Origin: Falsiroseomonas sp046052145
GTDB lineage: Bacteria; Pseudomonadota; Alphaproteobacteria; Acetobacterales; Acetobacteraceae
Assembly: GCA_046052145.1 (NCBI GenBank)
Contig: JBJOMW010000016.1
Location: forward strand, 5,835 to 69,834
Direction of reading: 5' to 3'
Length of the DNA: 64,000 nucleotides
Shown: positions 8,865 through 17,398 of the stretch, piece by piece
Layout: each line of letters opens with the position of its first letter
How positions within the stretch are numbered: the first letter of the stretch is position 1
Program-made: the position numbers and the translations under genes
The notes under the pieces: model-generated
The model's input: only the letters and a program-made list of their open reading frames with translations
Databases searched by the model: none
What the model was told of the DNA's origin: nothing

Positions 8865-9334
8865 GGGCCGGGTGTGGGCAGGCTGGCGCGGCGCGTCAAC
8901 CGGCTGGCGTCAGCGGCCTACGGTGGATCCGTGGGGCGCTGCCTGCCCCAGTCTTCGCCGCTCCCGCGCCTGCGAGGTCGGGCCAGCGCTTCGGGTGTGG
9001 CCTGCGGGCACCCCGATGGAGATCAAATGTTCTTGTTTTGGTCAGCACTCAACCCTCTCGATTCGCTCGATTTATGCGTAGCGCTACAAGGGCATCTGTA
9101 GCGCTACTACAGGCGCGGGTCGCGGGGCGCCGGACTTGTAAATCGGCTTTACAAAATCGGGGTCGGGGCACAGAGGCCGTTTGAGAATGCCGGCGGCTGA
9201 GGAGCCGCAGGGGATTTTTCGTCCTGGCTAGGCGCCGGACGCCGCCGATGCTTGTTGTATCGGCAAGGCTGGCAACGGCGCCAGGGCGGAAAAGGCCCGC
9301 GGATCCGACCCGTCCGGCGTTCTCAAACGGTCTC
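8865..9334. other. intergenic region between uup and mazG with palindromes, no gene seen
   Basis: No convincing coding sequence. Open frames here are shadows caused by high GC. The region holds two identical 10-bp palindromes at 9078-9087 and 9098-9107, a perfect 7-bp hairpin TTGTAAA/TTTACAA at 9136-9154, and a 165-bp imperfect palindrome at 9172-9336 that abuts the mazG stop. A 15-nt stretch at 9029-9043 (GTTC-N7-GGTC) is one base away from the alphaproteobacterial LexA pattern GTTC-N7-GTTC. It is both the uup upstream region and the mazG downstream region. Confidence 0.7.
9078..9107. promoter_or_regulatory. pair of identical 10-bp palindromes, candidate operator
   Basis: GTAGCGCTAC occurs at 9078-9087 and again at 9098-9107. 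Each copy is self-complementary and the centres are 20 bp apart, about two helical turns. That geometry suits two regulator dimers on one face of the DNA. The site is about 210 bp upstream of the uup start codon. No regulator is encoded next to it, so the binding protein is unknown. Confidence 0.4.
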
Positions 9335-9336
9335 TC
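9172..9336. repeat. 165-bp imperfect palindrome next to the mazG stop
   Basis: The outer arms, 9172-9193 and 9315-9336, are inverted copies matching at 20 of 22 positions. Inner arms 9216-9228 and 9280-9293 pair apart from G-U type changes, and the centre is GCCGAT/ATCGGC at 9244-9264. All three arm pairs share one centre near 9254, so the whole element can fold as a single long hairpin. It could be a MITE-like repeat, an attenuator or terminator for mazG, or a structured RNA. I cannot count copies elsewhere in the genome. Confidence 0.6.
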
Positions 9337-10147
9337 AGCCCTGGCTGCGTTCCGCGGCCTTGGCGGCAACCCAGGCGGCTTCCATCGTGGCGAGGTCCAC
9401 ATCCTGCGGCGCCTTGCCCTCAGCGGCCAGGCTCCGCTCCACGGCGCCGAAGCGGCGCTCGAACTTGGCATTCGCCCCGGCAAGGCAGGCCTCAGGGTCG
9501 AGGTCGAGTTTTCGGGCCAAGTTCGCCAGCACGAACAGCAGGTCGCCCAGCTCATCGGCCAGCCGCGCGCGGTCCGCGCCCCGTTCTCCCTGGGGCAGCT
9601 CGGCGCGCAGTTCCGCTGCTTCCTCCTCAAGCTTGTCGAGGACGGCCGCGGCATCCGGCCAGTCGAAGCCAACGCGGCCGGCGCGGCGGGTCAGTTTCAC
9701 GGCGCGGGTGAGGGCAGGGAGCCCGGCCGGGATGCCGGCCAGCGTCCCGGTTTCGGCCCGCGCGGCGCGCTCGGCCGCCTTCTGGACCTCCCAGGCGGCG
9801 GTCTGGGCCTCGGTGGAGCGCTGCTCGGCCTCGCCGAACACATGGGGGTGGCGGCGGATCATCTTGGCGCTGATGCTCTCCGCGACCTCGGCGAAGCCGA
9901 ACCGGCCCAGTTCGGAGGCCATCTGGGCGTGATAGACGACCTGGAACAGCAGGTCGCCGAGCTCATCCATCAGGGAAGGGAAATCCGGGCCGCGGCCGAT
10001 GGCGTCCGCGACCTCATAGGCTTCCTCGATCGTGTAGGGCGCGATGGTGGCGAAGGACTGCTCGCGGTCCCAGGGGCAGCCATCCGGGGCACGTAGCCGC
10101 GCCATGATGTCGAGAAGCTTGATGATGGCGGTGCTGGCGTCGCTCAT
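9335..10147 (-). CDS. mazG: nucleoside triphosphate pyrophosphohydrolase MazG
   Basis: Tandem all-alpha NTP pyrophosphatase of 270 residues, close to E. coli MazG (263). The N-terminal domain carries GCPWDREQSF, TIEEAYEVADAI and the metal-binding LMDELGDLLFQVVYHAQ; the second domain repeats the pattern in RVGFDWPDAAAVL, KLEEEAAEL and LADELGDLLFVLANLAR. It hydrolyses NTPs and dNTPs to monophosphate and pyrophosphate and in other bacteria lowers (p)ppGpp or removes damaged nucleotides. The start at 10147 gives MSDASTAI followed directly by homology; an upstream in-frame extension to 10234 is rejected. It is monocistronic by spacing. Confidence 0.92.
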   Translation of the reverse strand: MSDASTAIIKLLDIMARLRAPDGCPWDREQSFATIAPYTIEEAYEVADAIGRGPDFPSLMDELGDLLFQVVYHAQMASELGRFGFAEVAESISAKMIRRHPHVFGEAEQRSTEAQTAAWEVQKAAERAARAETGTLAGIPAGLPALTRAVKLTRRAGRVGFDWPDAAAVLDKLEEEAAELRAELPQGERGADRARLADELGDLLFVLANLARKLDLDPEACLAGANAKFERRFGAVERSLAAEGKAPQDVDLATMEAAWVAAKAAERSQG

Positions 10148-10341
10148 GCGGCCCTCCGGATGGTGGCGCTGCATCGCAGGCGGCGGGGATGGGAGCAAGC
10201 CGAGGCAGGCCGAGCCAGGCGTCACGGGGCCCATCCATCCACATGTCCGTTTGCCGCATAAGATATATTATGGAAAAAAAAGACCTGTGGGAAAGGCGGT
10301 GGACAGCGCGGCCGGCGCGCGACCGGCGCGCCGCCGGCGGC

Positions 10342-11139
10342 TCAGCCGCCCGGCACCTCCAGCACCATGCCATCGAAGCCGGGCTCGATCCCGGGCGGCA
10401 GGTTCGCGACCATCCAGCCCCAATCGAGATCGAAGCCCATATGCGTCAGCACCGTCCGCCGCGGCCGGAGCTCCGCCACCCAATCCAGCACCTTGGCCAC
10501 ATGCGCATGCACAGGATGCGGGCTGCGCTGAAAGCAGCCGACCACCCAGGTGTCGAGGCCACGCAGCGCTTCCAGGCTTTCGGGCGGCAACTCCACGACA
10601 TCGGTGCTGTAGGCGAAGCCGCCGATGCGCAGGCCCAGCGTATCCATGACCCGGTGGTCCTGGCGGAACACGCGGACCGGGATGCCGCCCATCACCGCCA
10701 CCTCCCCCGGCGCGACGGGCCGCGGCGCCAGCGAGGGCCGGTAGAAGCCCTGCGGCGGCGGCGGGCGAAAGGCGTAGTCGAAGCGCGTGCGCAGCTCCGA
10801 CAAGGTGACGTAAGTGCCGAAGGCATCGAGCGGCCCGGCGATGAGGCGATTGACGATGCGCAGCTCGTCCATGCCCATGACGTGATCGGCATGGGTGTGG
10901 GTGAAGGCCACCGCATCCAGCCGCCCGAAGCCGTTGGCGAGCATCTGGGCGCGCAGATCGGGCCCGGCATCGATCAGCAGGCGGCGTCCGTCCGCGTCCT
11001 CGACCAAGGCGGCGCTGCGGGTACGGCGATTGCGCGGCTCCGCCGGGTCGCAGGCGCCCCAATGGCCGCGTTCCTCCGGCCCACCCAACTGCGGCACGCC
11101 ACCCGACCCGCCGCAGCCGAGAAGCGTTACGCGGAGCAC
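10342..11139 (-). CDS. MBL-fold metallo-hydrolase, PhnP-like
   Basis: Metallo-beta-lactamase-fold hydrolase of 265 residues. It begins with the glycine-rich LLGCGGSGGVPQLGG typical of PhnP/RNase Z-like members. The metal-binding motif is THTHADHVMGMDEL; further ligands are expected in RQDHRVMD, FAYSTDV and LTHMGFD. PhnP cleaves cyclic phosphodiesters, but here the gene sits in the tatD-metG-holB-tmk housekeeping run, where such an MBL gene is common in alphaproteobacteria, and its true substrate is unknown. It starts three bases after the tatD stop. The stop codon lies in the loop of a short GC inverted repeat (about 10333-10354), a possible weak terminator. Confidence 0.87.
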   Translation of the reverse strand: MLRVTLLGCGGSGGVPQLGGPEERGHWGACDPAEPRNRRTRSAALVEDADGRRLLIDAGPDLRAQMLANGFGRLDAVAFTHTHADHVMGMDELRIVNRLIAGPLDAFGTYVTLSELRTRFDYAFRPPPPQGFYRPSLAPRPVAPGEVAVMGGIPVRVFRQDHRVMDTLGLRIGGFAYSTDVVELPPESLEALRGLDTWVVGCFQRSPHPVHAHVAKVLDWVAELRPRRTVLTHMGFDLDWGWMVANLPPGIEPGFDGMVLEVPGG

Positions 11140-11142
11140 CGA

Positions 11143-11922
11143 TCAGGCCGCCCGGGACCGCTGGAACAGACGGTGAAAGTTCTCGGTGGTGAGGTCCGCC
11201 AGAGCCTTCAGCCCCATCCCGCGTACCTCGGCGAGCTTCGCCGCGGTGTGCGCCGCATAGGCGGGCTCGCAGCGCTTGCCGCGCAGCGGCACGGGCGCGA
11301 GGTAGGGGCTGTCCGTCTCGACCAGCAGCCGATCCGCCGGCACCTCGGCCGCGATGGCGCGGTTCTCCTCGGATTTCGGGAAGGTCAGGATCCCGCTGAA
11401 GGAGACATAGCCGCCGAGGCCGATGGCCGTGCGCGCCAGCTCGGCGCCGGAGGAGAAGCAATGCAGCAGGAAGGGAAACGCCCCCTTCCCGCTCTCGTCC
11501 GTCAGGATCGCGGCCATGTCGGCATCCGCATCGCGGGCATGGATCACCAGCGGCAGGCCGGAGACGCGCGCGGCGGCGATATGCGCCCGGAAACTCTCGG
11601 CCTGCATCGGCCGCGGGGCCTTGTCGTAGAAATAATCCAACCCGGATTCGCCAATGCCGATCACTTTCGGATGGTCGGCTTCCTGGAGGATCTCGTCCAC
11701 CGTCGGCGCGGCGCGCTCACCGGCATTGTGGGGATGGATGCCGACGGTGGCGAAGACGCCCTGATAGCGCCCGGCGATCTCGCGCACCGTCGCGGCCTGC
11801 TCGCCAAGACGGGTGCCGATCGTGACCATCGTGGTCACGCCCGCCTCCCGCGCGCGGGCGACCACGGCGTCCTGCTCTTCCCCTTGGAAGTAATCGAGGT
11901 GGCAGTGGCTATCCACCAGCAT
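11143..11922 (-). CDS. tatD: TatD family metal-dependent DNase
   Basis: TIM-barrel hydrolase of 259 residues. Metal ligands occur in the canonical order: DSHCHLDYF (HxH), IGESGLDYFYD (Glu), LVIHARDAD (His), LHCFSSG (His) and VETDSPYLAP (Asp). TatD-type enzymes are 3'-5' exonucleases acting in DNA repair and degradation. The start at 11922 gives MLVDSHCH at the expected position; the longer frame to 12348 runs through metG and is spurious. It begins three bases after the metG stop, so it is coupled to metG. Confidence 0.92.
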   Translation of the reverse strand: MLVDSHCHLDYFQGEEQDAVVARAREAGVTTMVTIGTRLGEQAATVREIAGRYQGVFATVGIHPHNAGERAAPTVDEILQEADHPKVIGIGESGLDYFYDKAPRPMQAESFRAHIAAARVSGLPLVIHARDADADMAAILTDESGKGAFPFLLHCFSSGAELARTAIGLGGYVSFSGILTFPKSEENRAIAAEVPADRLLVETDSPYLAPVPLRGKRCEPAYAAHTAAKLAEVRGMGLKALADLTTENFHRLFQRSRAA

Positions 11923-11924
11923 GG

Positions 11925-13478
11925 TCAGGCGGTCTCGATCTTCGCGAACAAGGGGCTCGGCGGCGGCAGGGGCAGGCCGGCGGGCAGCGGGGTGGCGAGC
12001 GAGCCCAGCCCCCTCGCCTCCTCCGGCACGCCGAGCTGGTCGAGAAGCTTCGCCATGGTGGTCGGCATGAAGGGCTGCAGGACGGTGGCGAAGACGCGGA
12101 GCGCGTCGTGCAACTGGCGCAGTACTGCCTCGCCACGCGCCGGGTCGGTTTTTTTCAGCGCCCAGGGGGCCTGTTCGGTGATGTAGCCATTCGCCTCGCG
12201 GGCGGCGGCCATCACCGCTTCCAGCGCCAGGTGGAACTCCTGCCGGTCCAGATGCGCGCCGACCTGGCCGGGCAGCCCATCCACCAGCGCGCCGAGCGCC
12301 GCATCGCCCGGCAACCGCGAGGCGGGCGCGGGCAGCTTCGCCTCGCAATTCTTCTGGATCAGGCTCAGCGTCCGGTTGGCGAGGTTGCCCAGCGCATTGG
12401 CCAGTTCCCCATTGTTCCGCCCGATCAGCGCACCCCGGGAGAAATCGCCATCCTGGCCGAAGGGCACCTCCCGCAGCAGGAAGTAGCGGATCGGGTCGAG
12501 GCCGAATTCCTGCACAAGCGCCACGGGATCAATGACATTGCCGAGCGACTTCGAGATCTTCTGCCCTTCATTCGTCCACCAGCCATGGGCGAAGACGCGA
12601 TGCGGGGGCGCGATCCCGGCAGCCATCAGGAAGGCCGGCCAGTAGATCGCATGGAAGCGGACGATGTCCTTGCCGACGAAGTGGATATCGGCCGGCCACC
12701 ATTTCGCAAATGCTTTAGGATCAGAAGAATATCCGGCGGCCGTGATGTAGTTGGTTAGCGCATCCAGCCACACATACATCACATGCGCCGGATCGCCCGG
12801 CACCTTCACACCCCAGCTGAAGGAGGTGCGGCTGATCGAGAGATCGCCGAGGCCAGACTTCACAAAAGCAATGACTTCGTTGCGGCGGCTCGCAGGAAGG
12901 ATGAAGTCGGGATGGGCCTCATAGAAGGCCAGCAGCCGGTCCTGCCAGGCCGAGAGGCGGAAGAAGTAGGACGGCTCCCGCACCCACTCCACCGGCGCAC
13001 CGGAGGGGGCGTATTTCACCCCGTCCCGCTCGGTCAGCTCGTCCGGGCCGTAGAAGGCCTCGTCGCGCACCGCGTACCAGCCCTCGTAATGGCCGAGGTA
13101 GATCTCCCCGCGCCGGACCAGCTCCTCCCAAAGCGCCGCGCAGGCGTCCTTGTGGCGCGCTTCCGTGGTGCGGATGAAGTCCGTGGTCGAAAGCCCCATC
13201 ACGCCGACCAGGTCGCGGAAATGCTGGCTCACGCGGTCGCAGAAGGCCTGCGGGTCCATCCCCGCATCCTTCGCCGCCTTCTCCACCTTCTGGCCGTGCT
13301 CATCCGTGCCGGTCAGGAAGAAGACCTCCCTGCCCTCCAGCCGCCGCCAGCGGGCCAGCACATCGGCCGCGAGCGAGGTATAGGCATGCCCGATATGGGG
13401 CCGGTCATTCACATAATAGATCGGCGTGGTGATGAAGCAGGGCCGGCCAGGAGAGGTGGTCGCGGTGTCGCTTGGCAC
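11925..13478 (-). CDS. metG: methionyl-tRNA synthetase
   Basis: Class I aminoacyl-tRNA synthetase of 517 residues that charges tRNA-Met with methionine. The HIGH signature is in RPHIGHAYTSL and the KMSKS loop reads KISKS in EGQKISKSLGN. The connective peptide lacks the CxxC zinc knuckles of E. coli MetG, so this is the zinc-free short form, and no C-terminal dimerisation domain is present, as in many alphaproteobacteria. The C-terminal anticodon-binding helical bundle covers about 370-500. It lies between holB and tatD in a conserved chromosomal run. Confidence 0.95.
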   Translation of the reverse strand: MPSDTATTSPGRPCFITTPIYYVNDRPHIGHAYTSLAADVLARWRRLEGREVFFLTGTDEHGQKVEKAAKDAGMDPQAFCDRVSQHFRDLVGVMGLSTTDFIRTTEARHKDACAALWEELVRRGEIYLGHYEGWYAVRDEAFYGPDELTERDGVKYAPSGAPVEWVREPSYFFRLSAWQDRLLAFYEAHPDFILPASRRNEVIAFVKSGLGDLSISRTSFSWGVKVPGDPAHVMYVWLDALTNYITAAGYSSDPKAFAKWWPADIHFVGKDIVRFHAIYWPAFLMAAGIAPPHRVFAHGWWTNEGQKISKSLGNVIDPVALVQEFGLDPIRYFLLREVPFGQDGDFSRGALIGRNNGELANALGNLANRTLSLIQKNCEAKLPAPASRLPGDAALGALVDGLPGQVGAHLDRQEFHLALEAVMAAAREANGYITEQAPWALKKTDPARGEAVLRQLHDALRVFATVLQPFMPTTMAKLLDQLGVPEEARGLGSLATPLPAGLPLPPPSPLFAKIETA

Positions 13479-13504
13479 GGTGTTCTTCCCGCTGCGCCCC
13501 GGCC

Positions 13505-14560
13505 CTAGCGCCGCGGCGGTGTGAGCCAGCCGAGGGCGGTCAGCACGGCCTGCTTGCGATCGAGGCTGAGCCCGTCCGTCTCGGCGGCGAGGCGGCCGAG
13601 GCTATCCCACAGGGTGGACCACTCGGCAAGCGGACGCAGCGCGAGCCAGGCGGGCTGCGCCCCTTCGGCGCGCGCGGCGCGGCGTGCGGCGGCCGAGATC
13701 TCGCGCCGGAGCAGCGCCATGAAGGTGGCGAAGGAGGATCCGTCCCGCTTCGTCGCGACAGCCTCCGCGATGGCGTGCCATTCCCGCCGCTCGCCGGCGG
13801 CCAGCCCGGCCAGGACGCGGTCCACCAGCTGTTGCAGCGCCAGCCCCTCGCCTTCGGCGAATTGCAGCGCCCGGCCCGGCGCGCCTTCGGCCATCAGGCT
13901 GAGACGCTGGCGGTCGCCGGCGCTCAGCTCCGGCCGGAGCCGGATCAGCAGCGTGTCCATCTCCGCCGCGCCCAGCGGCTCCAGCTCCAACCGGCGGCAG
14001 CGGCTGCGGATGGTGGGCAGCAGCCGGTCGGGGGCCGCGGTCGTCAACATCAGCACTGCCCGCGGGGGCGGTTCCTCCAGCGTCTTGAGCAGCGCATTGG
14101 CGGCCTCGGGGCGCATCTGCTCGGCCTGGTCCACCAGCACGAAGCGCCAGGCGCCTTCGGCCGGGGTCATCGCCAGAAACCGGATCGCGGCGCGCACCGC
14201 ATCCACCCGGATTTCCTTGTTCACCCGCCCATCGGCGACAGGGCGCAGCACACGGAGATCCGCATGCGCCTCGGCCGCGATACGGCGGAAGACCGGGTCG
14301 GCGGGATCGAGATGCAGCGGCGACGGCCCCGGCGGCCGATCCGTCCCGCCCGCCAGCAGCCAGCGGCCGAAACGGTAGCCGAGCGTCGCCTTGCCGATCC
14401 CCGGCGGCCCACAGAGCAGCCAGGCATGCGGCAGCCGGCCCGACCGCGCCGCGGCCTCGAGTGCCGCCGCCGCCGCGTGATGCCCGAAAAGGTCGGGATT
14501 GGCCCGGACGGGAAGCTCCTCATCCGGCTCAACCTCGACGGGTTTCGGGGCGCGGGCCAT
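13505..14560 (-). CDS. holB: DNA polymerase III subunit delta'
   Basis: Clamp-loader subunit of 351 residues with a RecA-like ATPase core. LPHAWLLCGPPGIGKATLGYR provides a P-loop-like segment, EQMRPEAANALLKTLEEPPP is the conserved delta' signature, and TIRSRCRRLELEPL is the sensor/SRC motif region. Its role is to help load the beta sliding clamp during replication. Its ATG shares one base with the tmk stop (TGATG), so translation is coupled to tmk. The order tmk-holB-metG-tatD is typical of alphaproteobacterial chromosomes. Confidence 0.93.
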   Translation of the reverse strand: MARAPKPVEVEPDEELPVRANPDLFGHHAAAAALEAAARSGRLPHAWLLCGPPGIGKATLGYRFGRWLLAGGTDRPPGPSPLHLDPADPVFRRIAAEAHADLRVLRPVADGRVNKEIRVDAVRAAIRFLAMTPAEGAWRFVLVDQAEQMRPEAANALLKTLEEPPPRAVLMLTTAAPDRLLPTIRSRCRRLELEPLGAAEMDTLLIRLRPELSAGDRQRLSLMAEGAPGRALQFAEGEGLALQQLVDRVLAGLAAGERREWHAIAEAVATKRDGSSFATFMALLRREISAAARRAARAEGAQPAWLALRPLAEWSTLWDSLGRLAAETDGLSLDRKQAVLTALGWLTPPRR

Positions 14561-15195
14561 CAGTGGCCGAGGCGGGCGCCAAGCTCGGCGCGGATCGCGG
14601 CGAAGACGGCCTCCGCATCGCGCGTCGCGTCCACCACCGCGCAGCGCGTAGGCTCGGCGGCGGCGATGGAGAGAAACCCCGCGCGCACCCGCGCATGGAA
14701 CCCCGCATCCAGCCTCTCATACCGATCGGCCGCGACGCCGCGCGCGGCGGCCCGCGCCATGCCAGCCTCGGGCGGAATGTCGAGGATCAGCGTCAGGTCC
14801 GGCGCGAGCCCCTCCAGCGCGAGGTCGGCCAGCTTGCGATAGACCTCTCCCGGCACGCCCTGGCCATGGCACTGATAGGCGCGGGTCGAATCCGCGAAGC
14901 GGTCGCAGATCACCCACATCCCCGCGGCCAGCGCCGGGCGGATGGTGGCCACCACATGCTCGCGCCGCGCGGCGAACATCAGCATCGCCTCCGCCACCGG
15001 GTCGAAGCCGGTGCCGTCCAGCAACAGGCTGCGGATCTTCTCGGCGCCGGCCGAGCCGCCCGGCTCCCGCGTGACCAGCACAGGCACGCCCTGGTCCGAG
15101 AGATGCGCGGCCAGACGCCGCGCCTGGGTGGACTTGCCTGCCCCTTCCCCGCCTTCCAGCGTGATGAAGCGGCCGCGCGCGGCGCCCTCGCTCAT
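14560..15195 (-). CDS. tmk: thymidylate kinase
   Basis: dTMP kinase of 211 residues that phosphorylates dTMP to dTDP. The P-loop is LEGGEGAGKSTQ; the DRx substrate motif is in CDRFADSTRAYQ, followed by the catalytic DLTLILDIPPE strand and an Arg-rich lid region (ARAAARGVAADRYE). The start at 15195 puts the P-loop 13 residues in; a longer frame to 15276 overlaps the upstream carboxypeptidase gene and is rejected. It sits five bases downstream of that gene's stop. Confidence 0.94.
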   Translation of the reverse strand: MSEGAARGRFITLEGGEGAGKSTQARRLAAHLSDQGVPVLVTREPGGSAGAEKIRSLLLDGTGFDPVAEAMLMFAARREHVVATIRPALAAGMWVICDRFADSTRAYQCHGQGVPGEVYRKLADLALEGLAPDLTLILDIPPEAGMARAAARGVAADRYERLDAGFHARVRAGFLSIAAAEPTRCAVVDATRDAEAVFAAIRAELGARLGH

Positions 15196-15199
15196 GCGC

Positions 15200-16429
15200 T
15201 CAGCTGCCGAACCAGCGCCCGATGACGACGGGGATGCGCGGCAGCAGGCCAAGTCGGTCCACATCGGCCCCCGCATAGAGCGGCACCTGCATCTCCGGCA
15301 CGCCCTGGCCGGAGACGACCAGCCGGCCGAGTTCCTGGCCCTTGGCCACCGGCGCGGGGATCGGCGCCTCGTAGCGCACGCGCGCCTGCAGGCTGCGGCG
15401 CCACTGCCGCGGCAGGGTCAGCACCAGGTCTCGGCCCGCGACCAGCGGCACGGTCGGCCGGTCGCCGAGCCACACCGGCGCTTCCTCCACCGTCTCGGCT
15501 GCGCGGAACATCGTGACGTTGTCGAACTCGCGGAACCCCCATTCCAGCAGCCGCTCGCTTTCCTCGGCCCGGGCGCGCATGGAGGGCAGGCCGTTGATCA
15601 CCAGGATCAGCCGCCGCCCGCCGCGCATCGCACTCGCGGTCAGCCCGAAGCCCGCTTCTTCCGTATGGCCGGTCTTGAGGCCGTCGGCACCTGGCACGCG
15701 GGCCAGGGTGGGGTTGCGGTTCTCCTGGGTGATGTCGCTCCAGCGGAAGCTGCGCTCATTGTAGAAGCGGTAGTATTCGGGATGGTCTGTGATGATCCGC
15801 CGCGCCAGCGTGGCCAGGTCGCGCGCCGTCATGCGGTGCTCGGGGTCGGGCCAGCCGGTGGAATTGCGGAAGTTGCTGGCGCGAAGCCCGATGCGCCGCG
15901 CCGTCTCGTTCATCAGCTCGGCGAATTGCGCTTCGGAGCCGGAGATGCCTTCCGCCAGCACGATGCAGGCGTCGTTGCCCGATTGCACGATCACGCCGCG
16001 GGCCAGCGCCTCGACCGGCACCTGGTTGCCGATCTGGACGAACATCTTGGAGCCGCCCATGCGCCAGGCGCGCTCGCTGACCGGCAGCATCTGATCGAGG
16101 CGCAGGCGGCCCGTCTTCAGCATCTCGAAGACGACATACATCGTCATCAGCTTCGACATGGAAGCGGGCGGCATCCGCTCATCCACGTTCTTCTCGAGCA
16201 GCACGGCGCCGGTGTCGAAGTCGATCATGATCGCCTGGCGGGCGAGCGTATCCACTGGCCCGAGCGGGCTCGATGCCGGGGTGGAGGGCGGCGGCGCGGG
16301 AGCGCGCGGCTGGGCGGGCGGGCGCGGCGGCTGGGCGGCTGGCCGCTGCTGCTGCGCCAGCGCCGGCATCCCGATCCCCTGGGCCGCGGCAACGCCTGCG
16401 GCAGCCAGCATCATGTCTCGACGGCGCAT
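15200..16429 (-). CDS. D-alanyl-D-alanine carboxypeptidase (penicillin-binding protein 5/6 type)
   Basis: Periplasmic serine peptidase of 409 residues that trims the terminal D-Ala of peptidoglycan stem peptides. The N-terminus MRRRDMMLAAAGVAAAQG resembles a signal peptide with an Arg pair and is followed by a Pro/Ala-rich linker. The three active-site motifs are intact: SMSK (in PPASMSKLMTMY), SGN (in VIVQSGNDACIV) and KTG (in GLKTGHTEEAG). The C-terminal 100 residues form the beta-rich domain of the DacA/DacC type, ending in a segment that may be a weak membrane anchor. It starts the tmk-holB run and follows the rlpA-like gene. Confidence 0.92.
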   Translation of the reverse strand: MRRRDMMLAAAGVAAAQGIGMPALAQQQRPAAQPPRPPAQPRAPAPPPSTPASSPLGPVDTLARQAIMIDFDTGAVLLEKNVDERMPPASMSKLMTMYVVFEMLKTGRLRLDQMLPVSERAWRMGGSKMFVQIGNQVPVEALARGVIVQSGNDACIVLAEGISGSEAQFAELMNETARRIGLRASNFRNSTGWPDPEHRMTARDLATLARRIITDHPEYYRFYNERSFRWSDITQENRNPTLARVPGADGLKTGHTEEAGFGLTASAMRGGRRLILVINGLPSMRARAEESERLLEWGFREFDNVTMFRAAETVEEAPVWLGDRPTVPLVAGRDLVLTLPRQWRRSLQARVRYEAPIPAPVAKGQELGRLVVSGQGVPEMQVPLYAGADVDRLGLLPRIPVVIGRWFGS

Positions 16430-16476
16430 CACGCCCCCCAATTCGCCCCTGCCGGCCGGCCCGCGCCGACTCGCGG

Positions 16477-17388
16477 TCAGTCTACCAGGATGCGTGCTTC
16501 CGATACGCCGGCCCGCAGGGTCCGCTCAAGCGCGCGATCAGCCTCCGCGACACTGGGCAGCGGCCCGATGCGCACGCGGAAGGTCTGGCGGTTGCGCGGC
16601 CCGATCGCCTCCACCCGCCCGCCGATCCGCGCCGCCTGCTGCTCCGCGAGGTCGCGGCGGGAGAAGCTGGCGGTCTCGACGAAGAGCAGGCCGGGCTGGG
16701 CGGCAACGCGTGTGACACGTTCCGGCAGGCGCGCCGGCGGGGCGGCGGCGGCGCCCATGGGCTGGGCGGCCGCGAGCGGCACGCCCGGCAGCGCGCGGGC
16801 CTCCCGGACGCGACTGGCCTGGCCGGTGCCGGGCGGAGGCGCCAGTTCTTCGCGCTGCACCGCGGCCACGGGGGCGGCCGCCACCTCGATCCGCGGTGTC
16901 TCGGGGGAAGGCAGGCCGGCGGCGAGCGCGCGGCTGGCTTCGCCATTCACCTCGATCCGTACCTGTGCGGCGCCGCCGGGGCGCAGCCCGATCAACTCCG
17001 CAGCGCGGCCCGACAGCTCGACCACGCGGCCCGGATTGGTGGGGCCGCGATCATTCACCCGCACCTCGATCTCAAGGCCGGTCTCGAGGTTCGTCACGCG
17101 CAGGATGGCGGGCATTTGCAGGGTGCGGTGCGCGGCCATCAGCGCCATGGGGTCGTGCGTCTCGCCATTGGCGGTGCGCCGCCCCGCGCTTCGGTCGGCC
17201 GCGACCGCGGCAATCCCGGTCTGCGTCAGGCCGAAATCCTCGCGCGGATAGGACCAGACGCCGCCCATCTGATAGGGCGCGCCGATCTGCAGGCGCGGCT
17301 GCGCGGCCTGCTGGCGCGGGGCGCAGCCGGCGATTGCGCCGAGCAAAAGCGCGCCGGCCAGGCCGCAGAGCATGCGCGATCTCGTCAC
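16477..17388 (-). CDS. rlpA: RlpA-like septal ring lipoprotein with SPOR domain
   Basis: Outer-membrane lipoprotein of 303 residues. The lipobox is LLLGAIAGC (Cys22). A double-psi beta-barrel RlpA domain follows: GGVWSYPREDFGLTQTG, then NGETHDPMALMAAH, then EVRVNDRGPTN. The C-terminal 75 residues form a SPOR domain (FVETASFSRRDLAEQQAARI ... FRVRIGPL) that binds denuded glycan at the division septum. Known RlpA proteins are lytic transglycosylases for naked glycan strands. The second lytic transglycosylase gene lies immediately upstream, so the pair makes functional sense. Confidence 0.9.
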   Translation of the reverse strand: MTRSRMLCGLAGALLLGAIAGCAPRQQAAQPRLQIGAPYQMGGVWSYPREDFGLTQTGIAAVAADRSAGRRTANGETHDPMALMAAHRTLQMPAILRVTNLETGLEIEVRVNDRGPTNPGRVVELSGRAAELIGLRPGGAAQVRIEVNGEASRALAAGLPSPETPRIEVAAAPVAAVQREELAPPPGTGQASRVREARALPGVPLAAAQPMGAAAAPPARLPERVTRVAAQPGLLFVETASFSRRDLAEQQAARIGGRVEAIGPRNRQTFRVRIGPLPSVAEADRALERTLRAGVSEARILVD

Positions 17389-17398
17389 GGGGCCGCTA

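Noticed and set aside
9029..9043. Possible LexA box GTTC-N7-GGTC
   Set aside because: One mismatch to the alphaproteobacterial pattern and no SOS gene downstream; chance match likely.
16459..17251. Plus-strand long open frames opposite rlpA, the carboxypeptidase and other housekeeping genes
   Set aside because: Shadows of GC-rich genes on the other strand; no conserved motifs or start signals.
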